Shown here in pieces: positions 47,403-60,300 of a DNA stretch of 64,000 nt. The DNA is from Lomentospora prolificans (lineage: Eukaryota > Ascomycota > Sordariomycetes > Microascales > Microascaceae): contig JARFXM010000009.1 in the NCBI GenBank assembly GCA_029532625.1, positions 4,464,001 to 4,528,000 on the forward strand, written 5' to 3'. Every line of letters begins with the position of its first letter. The stretch's first letter is position 1. The notes under the pieces are model-generated. The model did not search any database. It was given only the letters and a program-made list of their open reading frames with translations, and was not told the DNA's origin. A program made the position numbers and the translations under genes.

Positions 47403-49902
47403 AAAGGTCCAGAACTTTTCGGATGGGTATTCCCTTTCTCTCACCTTCCATTCCCATAGGTCTCATGCCAAGCCAATCGTGGAGAGCATCGATATTGCGC
47501 CTGTCCTTAGAAACGACAATCTGCATATTGTAGATTAAAGCACATATTTTGTTCTATTTTCGACCATCGCCCACGCATTTGAAAGCTTAAACCATCATCA
47601 CGCGTCAGAGTCAGTCGGCTTAAGCGAGCAGAGCTATCTTCTATCTATCTTTGCGTTTTCCTCGCCTGCCGTTTTTACCCGACTGCCCCTCGCAACTATT
47701 GCCAGGTTCGCCACGGATAATGGCACAAAAAGCGATATTGTGCAGTAGCGGAGGATACGACTGCCGGCTCTGCTCAGCGTTCAAGATAGCCTACTGCCGC
47801 CCACATAGTAAACAAATAGATCCTTGAAATCCCGACACCCGGGGTTTGCAGCGTGGAGGGCACCTGCCTGTTGGCTCGCTCGCTTCAGCGCCTCGACCAG
47901 ACTTTTTTTTTTTTCCATCCTGGTAGGCTCATGCGAAGGCGCTCTCGCTTGAGGAGGGGTCCGACAGTCGTATGACCATCGCGTACGGCCCCCTTGAGCA
48001 TGCTCCGCTTGAGCCTTTCCCCTGGCCGGCGCACATATAGCTTTGCTTCACCTGCCGTACGGGCCGGTATAGAGTGACCACCCCGACTCGTGGGCACTGG
48101 GATAGCATTTTCAAATAACCGGGAAAACCGATGGGCACACCTACAAGCCAAGATGTTGAGCGAGCTCGGACCGCGATCATCCGGGGAGTCTGGGAGGTTG
48201 GGGAGATCTTCGAGAGTCAACAACAGACTACTCAACCACACGCATGCGCGCGTCGACGGTTGTGATAGTATCTTATCGGCCACCCACGGGAGCGAACGTG
48301 ACCCTGTCGGTCTAAACAAGAAGTTTTCTCTACTGCCATCATCTTTCTCCCTCCGTTTATCACCTATATTGCTGTGGTCCGTTGGTCCAAACCGCCCGCC
48401 GGCTTGATTAGAGCCGCAGGGAAACATCCCGAGAAGCTCTCGATTCTCATCGCAAACCGCCAAGGATCCATAGCTTCCGGTGGGCGGGAAGCAGGTATAA
48501 TGGGTGGCGAGGAATTAGCAATTCGCGGGATGGGAATTCATCCAACCGATGTGCTATAAACAGGAACGAGGCACCTCGCCAATATGCATCTTATAGCTAC
48601 ATGGACGCTGGGTCCGTAAACAGACTATATGGTTTTAATCTCTAGCCAGTGTCTACCAACCGGGGGACAGACTTAGCCAATTTATTGTTTTGTATGATGA
48701 CAACTGAACCCGAGAAAAGCCAACTCGTTTTAGGTCCATCGTCCACCGGGCGGAGCATTTCATTCCTCAATGGGCAAAGGGAAGTCGCGCTTGTTTCCTC
48801 TGCGAGGGTCGACGTATTTCCCCCCAACCGGGACCGGGTAAAGCTTAGGATGACGACAAAGGAAACCTGAAGTATCCTCTGACCGCTCTCGTTGTAAGGC
48901 GGGTAGCTATTTTGGCTGTTTACGAAAAACTTGCCGTGTTCCCGTTTATAGCCACTTACAGGGATGAGGGCTTCCAGACAACGGGGTTTGTAATTTGCGC
49001 AGGACGGCTTTCTTCTTCTTATTTTGATTTGATTGCCTTATTCTCCGGTCTATATGCTTAGGATGGATGTACCTGCCATCAGCGCAATGCAGGTCATTGA
49101 TCTGTGCATTTCAGTGCTTCCATGATAATGCGATGGGGGGGTCTCGCGACGACGAAAACACCAGCCAAAATGGCATCGTAGGCGGGAGATGCCCACGAGC
49201 TATCAAACTCTATGCGGAGTGATTAACCTGCAGCGACCCAAGAATCGGGATCCTACAGTTCCATTCGCACGATTCCAGCCTCGCTGGCTGGGCTGCGACT
49301 CTATCGTGACCCGGCGTGGTTGTCAGTCAGGAAGAGCATGACAACTCAAGAAACAAGGATAGATCAAAGGCCCGACACTTTGAGGCTCCTTTGGCACTTC
49401 GGTCTTAGACATCAACTGCCAGGGATCGTCGGCTGCTGTACATGTCCTGTATGTCGGTACTTGGACGTCCCTGGAAGGTGGGCCGCTCTCCGGTGGACGG
49501 CAGACATATAGCCTGTCGAGAGCGTTGCGTTTCTGCGTGCCGACTCTACCTTTGGGCCGGTCGCGGGAATTGCCCGATGCCTACAATCTTGATCCTTTTT
49601 ACGACCAGGCCACTCTCTCTTTTCGCCAAAGAAGGTCGGGGGCAGGTAAACTTTTATGGGGGTCATATTTCCACCGAAGCATACATGTAGGGAGGAGTAC
49701 CATCCAAGGATGGGAGGCCCGGCCTAGTTTATCTGCTCGTCCCTCCGTTCCTATAAAGGGACAGCAAGTCGTCGGACTGGACCACTATGGGTCGATAACC
49801 CCCGTCCTCTCGATCCCTCCCCTTTTTGGCCCTGACATCTGCGCTGCATATTTCTGTAATAGCTCCTTAGTCTTATCGTTAAGTCCCTAATATCCCTTCG
49901 CA
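47403..49902. other. Intergenic region upstream of the GH45 cellulase
   Basis: 2.5 kb with no supported gene. A 192-codon minus-strand frame (47885-48463) and shorter plus-strand frames lack motifs. A TATAAAG box at 49752-49758 serves the cellulase gene. Confidence 0.5.
49752..49758 (+). promoter_or_regulatory. TATA box of the GH45 cellulase gene
   Basis: TATAAAG lies about 150 bases before the ATG at 49903, a typical spacing for strongly regulated secreted-enzyme genes in filamentous fungi. Confidence 0.5.
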
Positions 49903-50821
49903 ATGATTTCCGCAGGTCTCTTGTCATCTCTTGCCCTTGCTGCGTTCCCGGCTCTCGTTTCTGGGTTGAGGGGTAGGACCTTTACGAGCTGGGACTGGTA
50001 AGTCTTTTCATGCCGCGTTATCCCTTGGCTTATGGCTACTCCTAGAGAAGAGGAGTTAACAGGAGGAACAGTTGCAAGCCTGCATGCGGTGACAGCAAAT
50101 ACATTGACAGGTCAAACGCGACGTAAGTAGCCATTATCACCTTATACACTGATCGAGCCGTCCCTGACGCCCTCGTTTTCTTCAACACAGAGGCCTCGTC
50201 GCTGTCTGCAACGTAGACAACGACGTCATCCGCGACTCCCGCCGCATCGCCTCGGGCTGCGATAACGGCGCCGCCTACATGTGCGACAGCTACCTCCCCA
50301 TCCCCGTTGCGGACGACTACAGCTACGGTTTCGCCGTCGCCCCGGGCTACAACTGCTGCAAATGCTACGAGCTCTTCTGGCTCAACGGCTACGCTGCCGG
50401 CAAGCGGATGGTCGTGCAGGTCGTCAATTGGATGCCCGACGAGGAGGAGGGCACAGACGCGGGGAGGCCCGGCGACTTTGCCATCTTGACGCCTGGTGGC
50501 GGTAGTGGTCCCCATGAATCCGGGTGCATCAGGCAGTATGGCGCTACATGGTGAGTTTTGAAATATCATATATACCCATCGTGGACTGCCGACAAGGTTG
50601 GAATCGGAAGGCGCTAAAATGTAGTTTGTAGGGGCGAGGACTACGGCGGTGTCTCCAGCATGAGCGATTGCGAGCAACTCCCCGAGAACCTCCAAGGCGG
50701 TTGCTACTGGCGCTGGAATTGGGCGGGAGGCGAGATTACCGGCTGGGACGTCGAATACAAACAGATCGAATGCCCTGCTCGCCTAACGGAAATATCCCAA
50801 TGCACCCCTGCTCCGTTTTAG
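49903..50821 (+). CDS. Secreted endoglucanase, glycoside hydrolase family 45
   Basis: Inverting endo-beta-1,4-glucanase (EC 3.2.1.4) acting on amorphous cellulose outside the cell. Four exons (49903-49997, 50072-50122, 50191-50550, 50632-50821) give 231 residues. The acceptor at 50070-50071 was chosen over the AG ten bases earlier because it creates the family hallmark TSWDCCKPACG, with the catalytic base D31. The proposed acid is D144 in GDFAILTPGGG. Other family blocks are SGCDNGAAYMC, YGFAVAPGYNCCKCYEL, RMVVQVVN, GCIRQYGA, YGGVSSMSDCEQLP and GCYWRWNW, and Cys positions agree with the disulfide-rich fold. The N-terminus (MISAGLLSSLALAAFPALVS) is a signal peptide. There is no cellulose-binding module or linker, so it is a single-domain form. 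An acidic DEEEG loop precedes D144. Confidence 0.94.
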
Positions 50822-52279
50822 AAAAGAGTCTTCAGCTGGGAAAGGGGAGCCGAAATATGGCACGAAAGAAGCTTTGCGAAGGGGTTAAAGGGAGATGGAG
50901 CACTGGGTTCGGGATACAGTGGGTACAAGCGCGTCAGGGACGCGACCTATCAATTGTAACATTTGGCGACCGAAATTGAATAAGCGAAGGGCTGGAGCGC
51001 TAGGCAAATGGAAGGTGAGCAATAACGATGTACGAACAAAAACGATGACAGTCCTTTTGCCAGGCAAACTTCGGCGGCATCAGTCGAGGCTGGCACTCTC
51101 CGTTGGCTCCGTCCGGCAGAGAGCGTCCGATATAATCATAATAGCAACAATCGATCTCATTTCATGGTGTGAGAGGCTATCTGGAGGCCCATCCATAAGC
51201 CCAACTTGGCACCCACCGCCATGGCGGTAGATAGGGGGCCACTTGAGATTGCATATCGTGAAATACCCAGTATATTACCCTCCACACACACACACCCTAC
51301 CTCGTGATGCCACGCATTGAGCCCTGCGGTGCCTGTGCTATAAATGTTCTGCTGCTGCAGTGCCGTGGCGCCCCTTGCTGGGCTTTTATCCAAATATGGT
51401 ATTACCCGTTAATGGGAAAGACCCTGGAATAGTTGCTGTTTACAGGACGAGGCTCCGTTGGTGCGCCCTACTCTCCCTTGATTATTAGCACGAGGTACAA
51501 GCCTAGTAACCTCGTCTACAGGGTACAAGCCAGTTTTGGGCCTAAAAGAGGCATGACCCGGATTCGGAGGCGCCTTTCTCCGGTTAAGCGGTGGTGTAGC
51601 GCTCCTGCGACTTTCGGCGAGGCCAGCTGCTGTTCGTCAAATTTGTGTGAGGGTATTTCGGGGAAGAAAGGTCGACTTCAGTGCGGACAATGAACAGATG
51701 GTGTGAGATTGTAACATACTAGACTGCAAGCTACAGAGAACAGGGTAAATTTGGGACAAAGGGAAGTAGTGGCGTCGGCGTCGTCGTAGAGATGGGACGG
51801 CAACTCTCTGATTTATCTGAACCTAACTTGATCTAATAACCGCTCAGGGCGTAGCCCCTCACGTTGTCGAACTCCTGGATCTCGGTGATGAAGATGCTAA
51901 TAGGGTCTTCTTGGTGACAATCCTTTCTTTCTGGAGGTCTAGACCCGACTTTTCTTAGTGGTGAGACAGCTATGTTAGACTTGTTAGCTTTAATCTACAA
52001 GAATAGTTAAACTGAAGATTTGGGATATTGGTTCGAGATGCGGGCGTTGGTTCCATCACTCCTATAGTCTGGATAACGCAAAAGCTATCCGTCAAGACAG
52101 AACTCACGGTTCGAACTTGATAAAAAAAGCCCAGCCATAATTTGAATACGGAACCTCAATACTCCAAGCAAAACGAAAGGGAATAAAGGTATTCCAATCT
52201 GTCCAAAGTAAATGGTCTGGGGAAAAAACAATGGCCCAAACGCCAGCGTATAAAACAAAGTCTAATCTACAAACCGAGC
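50822..52279. other. Convergent intergenic region between GH45 and ATG17
   Basis: 1.46 kb. No gene supported. A short CA-repeat (ACACACACACAC) occurs near 51284-51294. Both neighbours end here, so most of it is 3' UTR and spacer. Confidence 0.5.
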
Positions 52280-53915
52280 TCACCTTCCTTCCGCCAGGAG
52301 CTTCTGAGGATTTTCCCTTGTGCTTCCTCTGGTAAGTCTCGTCTTCGCGCCTTCGACAACACTGGGCGGCAGAGCAGGCGTGCTCCTCTCCGGAGACCCA
52401 CCCTCGAGGGCAATTGGTCTGACCTCCCATCGCTTCATATTAGCGTCCATGCCAGGCCAGATATCAGTTGGAAGATATTCGCCGACGTCCTGCATGAAAT
52501 TGTTCCTGTGCTGCGAGTCCTCTTCCACAAGCCTGTCAACAGTCTCCCTTGCCTTTCTCCATATCGCTTGGATGCGGTCCTCGACAGTGCGCCGCCTATC
52601 GACCTCGAGAATTAGCCTCTCGTAAGCATTGGCATAGTCTTCATAAAATATCCTCAGTTCGTCCATCTCTGCTAGCTTAGTGAAGATGGCTTTCTTTTCT
52701 TCCTCCCAGCGTGTCGTGAATTCGGATTCGGCAACGACGTAAATAACAAGTTTACTTCCAATGTCTTCTAGCACGCGGAAGGCTTCATGTGTACCAGCAT
52801 AGGCCCGCCGAATGCGTTCGGCCTCGCGCTCTAGGGCCGAGAACTCAGTCTCCATAGCAACGAGTCGCTCGTTAATTTCGCGCACGACGCCTTCAACTTC
52901 GGATGCATCATCTAAAACGACCTTGATCATGTCGGCGCGATCCTGTGATGTAATTGGTTCTAGATCTGAGACATGTGATTCTTGTTCGGCGATGACCCCG
53001 GAGATAGAGACATTGGGCCCATCTTGTGGTTGCGTTGCCTCGGCCGCCCTTCTACGGGCTAGCGCGGCACCGCCCTCTGTTGTACGGACCGCCGTAACGC
53101 AAAGATCGAAATGTTTCGTTAGAGAGGATAGCAGGTCAGCCATATTTTGGGAGTGGTCGGTCAGAGAAAAGAGAAGTATGGAGATGGGTTGTCGAGAGCC
53201 GGAAGGGGATGAAGCGTCTGTGGAGCACGCAGCGATTGTCTTCTTCAGGTTGCGGATTTCCGTCTCGAATCGTAGAATATCGCCATCAAAGGATGTTTGT
53301 ATGCTCTGGGTAAGGCAAAGAATCAGCCGTCGTGCGCATACCATTCGAACGAACCCGACTCACCTGTAATTCCTCTACACTCCCTTTGAGAGCTTCAACT
53401 ACTGCGGCGACGCGATTCTCTTCCACAAAATCCAGCAACGTCCTTTCCCTATCGTCATTCTCACCCTCCCTGAACTCTTTCTGCACCACTCTCTCCTGCA
53501 GTAGAGTAGTCGTTATCGCCATGTTTGCCTCCACCGCATCCATCTGTTTTATCAGGTCCTTGAAATCCTTCTTACCCACATCGTACGTCCTATTCAGGCC
53601 ACGTTTCACGCGAGCTAACAAAGAAAGCTGGTTTTCCATTCCACGGCGAAGGTATTCCGTCTCGGCTGTGAGGATGACCGACTCTTCGTAGGCTTGGAGG
53701 GCTGCGGTGCAGATCTCGTTGGCGCGCACCACAGCCGTCATCGTCGAGAGGGAGCGTTTCGCGGCGAGGAGATGCTCGACAAGTGTCTCTATGGGGATAT
53801 CGGACATATCGTCGGCCTCGGCCCCGGCCTTGTGGTATTGGGCCGGGGTTGGGTGGAAGTGATGCTGAGAAGACGTGTTGCTCCGGCTGGAGCGGTTGGA
53901 TGAGGAGGACATCAT
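52280..53915 (-). CDS. atg17: Autophagy scaffold protein Atg17
   Basis: Coiled-coil scaffold of the Atg1 kinase complex that organises the phagophore assembly site on starvation. Two exons, 53364-53915 and 52280-53305, give 525 residues, within the normal fungal range. The N-terminal family block is visible: PIETLVEHLLAAKRSLS, then VRANEICTAALQAYEES and TEYLRRGMENQLSLLARV, followed by TLLDFVEENRVAAVVEALKGS. Long heptad-like helices fill the middle (DMIKVVLDDASEVEGVVREI; FSALEREAERIRRAYAG). The C-terminal part has YANAYERLILEVDRR and the family-typical NNFMQDVGEYLPTDIWPGM. Two Met codons stand side by side at the start. The stop TGA lies inside a GTGAGC string, so a further 3' intron is possible but not needed. 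Confidence 0.93.
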
Positions 53916-54869
53916 GGTTGGGGTGGAATATTGTTTCAGCGAAAGGTATCTGGTAATTCCTCGAGGTACAGGTTAGATAAACTGAATAGTACGGCGTCGG
54001 AGCGAGGAGAGAGAATTGTTACAGGATCTGGGTCGTGTTTAGTTCATCCCATCACACCTCAAGCTTTAGGCAGCTGGCTGGTGAGGTGATAAAGAGGCTC
54101 CAAGTGTGGAAATGCTAGGATGCCGAATGCGCAGGCATTATTCATCAAGGCGGGAATTTGTCTTTCGCAACACTAGCACCTAGGTGAAGCTCTGGATGGT
54201 ACAATGCTAGCATCTGGTAGCCACTCTAGTGCATGGTTGAGGGTTGTACTGCGAAGGTTGAAGCTTGGATGTGAGGCTTATCGATAACAGTAGAAGAAAA
54301 GCAGCTGGCAATGGGGAAAACAACACCACTTGCCAGGGAGCTTCTTCGGGGCGGTAGTAGAGTGTTTAATTAGATTTACAACAAGGACGCAATGGCAGTC
54401 AAGGCTGCAGGGTGCTTGGAAAAGTGGGGCAGAACCCACTACGAAGTAGCATCCGGATTGTTCCAAGGGCTCTTCCAGCCACTAATTGCATCAGTCACAA
54501 GACGAGAAGGTGCAACTCTGGGTAGCGTGACTCCGCTTTGGGGTCTGTGTCTTCGAACAGCGAAAGTCCATGTACGATGTATAATAATACTTCGTAGATA
54601 CCCTAGCTAATGATCGATTATGTCACCATCCATCACGAAAAGCACACGCTCACTCCCGTACCGGAGCAACTAGGCACCCGTCTTCTGGGTATCCTCAAGG
54701 ACATCAATGCCATATTGTTATTACACAGAGCCGAGTTTTCATGTTCTAAACTAATCATTCAAACACCTGGCAAGGCGTGAATCGGGCTTGCCCGTTATAT
54801 GGTCCCGGGGTCCCGTTGCAATATATCTCGTGCTTCATGGACGGGCAGTGCGTAGAGTCGGCTAAACGC
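53916..54869. other. Intergenic region between CDC37 and ATG17
   Basis: 954 bases: ATG17 promoter on the left, CDC37 3' UTR on the right. No gene or RNA recognised. Confidence 0.5.
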
Positions 54870-56570
54870 TTATTCAGGATCAGGATGTAGCTCCTCAGGT
54901 GCAGAAGTGGACGCTCCCGCGGCGCCATCACCCGACCTTCCCATCTCTTCAAGCTGTTTCCGTCCCTCCTCGGTTGTGGTATCGATGATCTTCTCCTCCA
55001 GGCTGAGACAGCCGGCCTATTGCAAGCATCAGTAATCTAACCCGCTCCGTGAGTAGGAAAACGCGGGGAAGGGGGGGGGGCTGTTTAATAAACGCACATC
55101 TCCAAGAAGGCCAACTACTTCTTCCGCCTCCTCAACCTTCATCTCTCCCAAGACCTTGTTCACTTCGTCCAAGCTACCGGATTCAAGCGCCTTCTTCAGC
55201 TCAGGTTTGAAATCCTCAAAAATGGCCCTCGCCTTCTTGACCTCCTCGTCGTCGCTATTCGCATCAGGTATAGTAATGTTGATCGTCGTACCAGGCTCCA
55301 CAGCATGTAGTTGAATTTGCTCCACTCCGCCACTGGCACCTTCAGCAGCCCTCTCAGCCGCAATCTCACGAGTGCGGGTGCGAATCTTGGCATATGTATC
55401 CTGCACATCCTTGAAAAACATTTCATGAGCGTTGGACTTTTGGCTAATCCGCTTAAAGAATAAAGGCACACCATCCTTGCCGAGGGCGCGGCAGTACTGG
55501 AGAAGTAAGGCTTGGTGTACACATTGGCGAGCGTACTGCTCGTTACCCTCAAGACTGGCGTCAAAAGCCTCGACAAGGAGACCATCCGACTCCTTCTCAG
55601 CGAGGATCTCGGGGTGCGCAGTAATGAAGTCGAAGCTTCGGCGATAGTCGCTGATAGGGATTCGTGAAAACTCCTTCGCAGTAGGGGAAGCTTCCACCTC
55701 TTCGTTCTCATCGCGGTTATTGACTCCACCCGCCGCTGTAGGATCAGATTGCGCAGTGAGCGTCTTTTCGTAGTCCGGATTCAAAAGTTCGGGCTGCGCA
55801 TGCTTTTCCTTCGGCTTCGCATCTGGTTTTGATGCCGACTTGTTGACGTAAGAACTGTCAAAACCAGTATGGTAGCTTTCACTAGTGATCTTCTTCTTCT
55901 CCTCACCTTCAAGCTCGTCCATTTTCTGCTGTAGCTCTTTTTGCAAGTTTTGCACTCGCTCGAGATGTACCCCGACCTCCTCCACCATGGCCTCGTACCT
56001 CTTCTCGGGCTCGACCTTCTTCTCTTCGAGTGCCTTGTTCACCTGGTCTAGTACAGACATCATCATCTTCGAGTATGTCGGAGGAGGTTCACTACCGGGA
56101 TGTACACCCTCGGGTCTTGGAGGTGGCTGATCATCTTCGGGATTCTTCGGTGCGCTTTCCATGACCGCCTTGAAGGCGACCTGAGCGGCGTGCTGAACTG
56201 GTGAGGTCGAGGATGAAGCGGGGGGGTCGGATGCGTGGGATTTGAGGGCGGTTAATAGATCAGAAATGCGCTTAATGAGCCCATCATTGACGGAGCGCTC
56301 AAACTTCAAGGTGGTAATATGGTGCTTGCGCTGCTCGCGCTCCATGTGGATTTGATTCTGCTTAGCACGGATAAAGGAGCGCTTGTCGACATTGGGATGG
56401 ACTTCGATGTCCGAGTCATCGCTGAGCTCTAGAGCATCCTAACGAGGATAATTGTAACTTAGTCTAGCTCTTTGAACCCCATTTGCCTCTGCCTGGGCCT
56501 AGTTTGTGTATCGATGGTGGGGTGAGGAAGGCTATGCTTGGCTTACCCATTTACTATAGTCGACAGGCAT
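54870..56570 (-). CDS. cdc37: Hsp90 co-chaperone Cdc37
   Basis: Loads protein kinases onto Hsp90 in the cytosol. Three exons, 56547-56570, 55098-56438 and 54870-55016, give 503 residues. The first exon codes only MPVDYSKW and the second continues DALELSDDSDIEVHPNVDKR, the invariant start of Cdc37, including the CK2-target Ser in the SDDSD context. The kinase-binding N-terminal domain is followed by a coiled region (EVGVHLERVQNLQKELQQKMDELEGE). The Hsp90-binding domain includes SFDFITAHPEIL, EGNEQYARQCVHQALLLQYC, LGKDGVPLFFKRISQKSNAHEMFFKDV. The C-terminal domain has PELKKALESGSLDEVNKVLGEM and ends acidic (PEELHPDPE). The second intron uses donor GTGCGT. All junctions keep frame. Intact. Confidence 0.96.
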
Positions 56571-57356
56571 GATTGCACAATCAAGGATCGGTCTGTCTAG
56601 TATAGGGACTTCGGGATGGAGAGGAAAAGAGAACCTAGAATTCTGTGGGCTCAATTGTGTGAATGTACCGAAGAGATGAACGCTGAATGCGAGATGCGAA
56701 TGGTGATTATATTCCAATCAACATCAGTTGAAGCAATAGAAGGTTCTGGACAGGGCTGGAGCTTCTCTGTCAAGAGGAGCCAATAGCGGGGTTATTGTTA
56801 CATTATCGCCCGCCTCACCCCAGCTTTGAGGAAGCTCCTGCCCCTCGCTTGGCTGCTGCCCTTTCGAGCTCCCACCCTATTATGTAAGACGGATCTCTCA
56901 CCTCCAACGTCATGAGAGGTGGTGAGAAGTGGGTGATGGGAGTTGAGGAGGGCCGAAAATTACATAACACGCGACGTAGCCCAACCAAGGCCAGCATGGA
57001 CCATTCAATAGTGCAGGAAGGGCTATGAAACAGGTCAGTGCACTAACTGGACAATGAGATATCAGGGTTGTCGAGGTGAAGAGCGACGAAGTGCGACGTT
57101 TTAGACGTTGTATTTGCTATTGTACAAGCACCAAAATCTCAAGACGCCATGCGTCTTACCTTGATGCGCGTGCAGCCTCCCCGTCTAGGGTTCTGCCTAC
57201 CGCGCCACGCACGCCTGCACGCCCTATACCGAACCGAGATAAAACAAAAACGTAATGATGCCAAAAGCATCCATCAAACTCTTAACAACTATTACAAGCT
57301 GGCTTCAACGAACAAATAGCGAGGTCCAACGACCTATGCGTGGACTAACTGCTTGT
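56571..57356. other. Intergenic region between MOT1 and CDC37
   Basis: 786 bases: CDC37 promoter on the left in transcript sense, MOT1 3' UTR next to 57356. No feature recognised. Confidence 0.5.
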
Positions 57357-60300
57357 TCACTGCATAGTCTTGAGGAAGCCGTCCAAGTCGAAGCTCTCCT
57401 CATACTGCTGATTGTCCCAAAGTTCACCTAACCCATCTAGCCAACCCTTCTTGCCCGTCACCCGAACCTCTCCCGTCTCAACATCAATGACATCCTCCTC
57501 GCGGCCTTCGATGCTGGCTACACCCTGTGGCTTGTCGGGCACCAAGCCTTCGTCTCCAATATTAAAGAGGTCAAGAATCTGATCTGTATCCATTGTCGAC
57601 AACCCTGCATTCTGCTGGTTGACCACTGTTGATGCAACGTCAATCTTGAACCGCTGAAGGTTGAGGATTTTCTCCTCTAAAGTACCGCGAGTAATAAGAC
57701 GATACACGTTGACAACTTTCTTCTGTCCTATGCGGTGCGCTCGGTCCATGGCCTGGAGGTCCTTCTGAGGGTTCCAGTCGTGCTCCACAAAGATGACAGT
57801 ATCAGCGCCAGTCAAGTTAAGCCCAAGTCCTCCCACGCTCGTTGTAAGCAGGAGAACGTCGTATGAAGGGTCGCTGTTGAACTTGTTGACGATATCCTGT
57901 CGCTTGTTGGCTTCAACTGAACCGTCCATTCGCAAGAAAGAAACAGAGGGAAGCATCTTCTTGATAACTGTATTCTGGACCATATCCAGCATTTCCTTCA
58001 TTTGGCAGAAGATAAGCGCCCGATGTGGCTTGATGGGTTGGTACAGAGGATCACTGTTGTCTCCCTCGACGCCTATGCCACAGTCGATGAGAAGATCCTT
58101 GAGTGCGGTGAGTTTTGGTGCGTGGACCGGATCTTCGAGGCTCGTTCCTTGCTTCGCTAGAAGTCGTTGCGTGTCGGCGTATTGCGAATGCTCGGGCCGC
58201 ATAACGAGGGCGGGCGAATTGCACAGCTTCCGCATATACTGAAGGGCTTGGAAAATATGTTGCTTGGCCTCTTTATCATCTCTACCTGCCTCCGACTGCA
58301 ATTTCTTGCCTTGCTTCTTTGTAAAGTCTTCAAATAATTTCTTCTGCAAGTCGCTGAGGTCGCAGTAATAGTTTTGTAGAATCTTGGGGGGAAGATCGTT
58401 GAGCACCTCCTCTTTAAGTCGACGGAGTAAGAAAGGAAGTACCTGCTTGTGCAGGGCCTCAATCGCCAGCGCACCAGCCTCCTGCTCCTTTGATGATGCC
58501 TTGCTGAAGCGGCTATTGGCTATGGGCTTAGCAAATCGATCCTGGAACACTTTCTCTGCTCCGAGGAAACCAGGCATAAGAAAGTCGAATAGCGACCAAA
58601 GTTCGACGACATTGTTCTGAATAGGAGTACCAGTGAGGATAAGCCTATGGTTACTCGCTAGCTTCTTGACGGCTATCGATGTTTTCGCTTTGGAATTCTT
58701 GATCAGGTGTCCTTCGTCAAGGACGATATAATTCCAGTTGTATTTATCCAGAACTTCAATGTCGTTTCGGCAGACATCGTAAGAAGTAATCACAATGTCT
58801 GGCTGACCGAGTTTGTCCTTGAGAGCTTTACGCTCTGAGGGGGGGCCGACATAGGCTGCAACGGTAAGGAATGGTGCATAAGTTTTGATCTCCTGCTGCC
58901 AGTGTCCTGATAACGTAGGTGGGCAGACAATCAGAGAGGGAAGTCTTCGCACGTCAGCAGCTCCAGTTTTTGCAAATTCTTCCGCACGCTGGTGATGATC
59001 GCTAGCGACGATGCAAAGGGTCTGAAGCGTTTTACCAAGACCCATGTCGTCACAGAGAATACCGTGGAGATGGTACTTATTAAGGAAATGCAACCAGTTG
59101 ACACCTTCCTGCTGGTATGAACGAAGTTCGGCCTTGATCGCGACCGGGATCTTGAAAGGCTCGATTTTCTTTGGGTCAAGGAGTTGGCCAATAAACGTAC
59201 GTTCGCGTTCTCTGCCTTTGAGCAGCTCTTGTGAAAGACCAGGAGGGTCAGGAATGCCGGCCTCGAGTGGCACAAGTTTGACGAGAGTAGCGAATGAGGT
59301 CGTGGCAATGAGTCGGATGTCGTTGTCCGAATCGCTCATGCGGCCGAGGACCGGAACAATGAGGAAAATGACATAGGGCAGAATTGCATCACCCATAACG
59401 GCGATTAGATGGTATATAGCTTCGATGGCACCCTGTCGGTAATGGAGGTCCAATGGATTGTTGATAGATGGTAGGACCTTCTCGACGAGTACGGTCATAC
59501 ATTCAACAGTGAGCACACTGCATAATGTTGCCATACACTTTGCGGCCATGTACCTGAACACTGAGAGTTCCGAGTGGAGAGCCTTAGTCACGTAAGGTAC
59601 CATCTGCATCAAGAAGGGATGAATTGCGGGGTCCAGAGTGGGCGCCATCGTTCGAATGATGGACAAAGAGTCGATCACATCTTGGCCAAAGATACTCTCG
59701 GGGTCGTGGACGTCCTCGGGGAGAGGGCCGGAGAAGCCCTTGACCAGTGAATCCTCCATGAATCCTTTCAAACTAGGAACTCTGGTTAGAAGATCTGGGC
59801 CGTATGAACGGGCTAGAACTTCTAAAGCCTCCTTAGCGCCACGGCGTGTGATACGAGCCGCTTTGGCCTCCCTTGCGAATTTAGCTGCATCGACATGATC
59901 AACTCGGTCTTCCTCTTTCTGCATTGAAAGAATAACGTTTTTCTTGGTAGCGTGAGGGGAGAATTCAGGTGTCTCTGCAACCTCAACACAGGAGAACTTG
60001 ACTAAGTTAGAGAGAACCTTCTCAGCGGGACCGCGCCGGCCTTTCTCGGTGAAGGCACGAACAAGGCCGGCAATCGTGGTTGCCGATCGGCTCTGTAGTT
60101 CTAGATTCTCTTCCGTCTTGACACTGTCCATGATAGCCTTGATGAGAGTGCTAAGCTTCTTGGGGAACACCTGCATAGCGACTAGGGCTGCGGCGGCCGC
60201 GGCCTTAATACGAACATCCCGCGTTCCCTTTGCAAGTTTCGCTTCTTCGATAGTTTGTAGAGTCAAGTCCCTAGCTTCCTCGAGTTGTTTTCCGGCGATG

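Noticed and set aside
47885..48463. 192-codon minus-strand frame upstream of the cellulase
   Set aside because: No motif and no intron logic; composition resembles the surrounding spacer.
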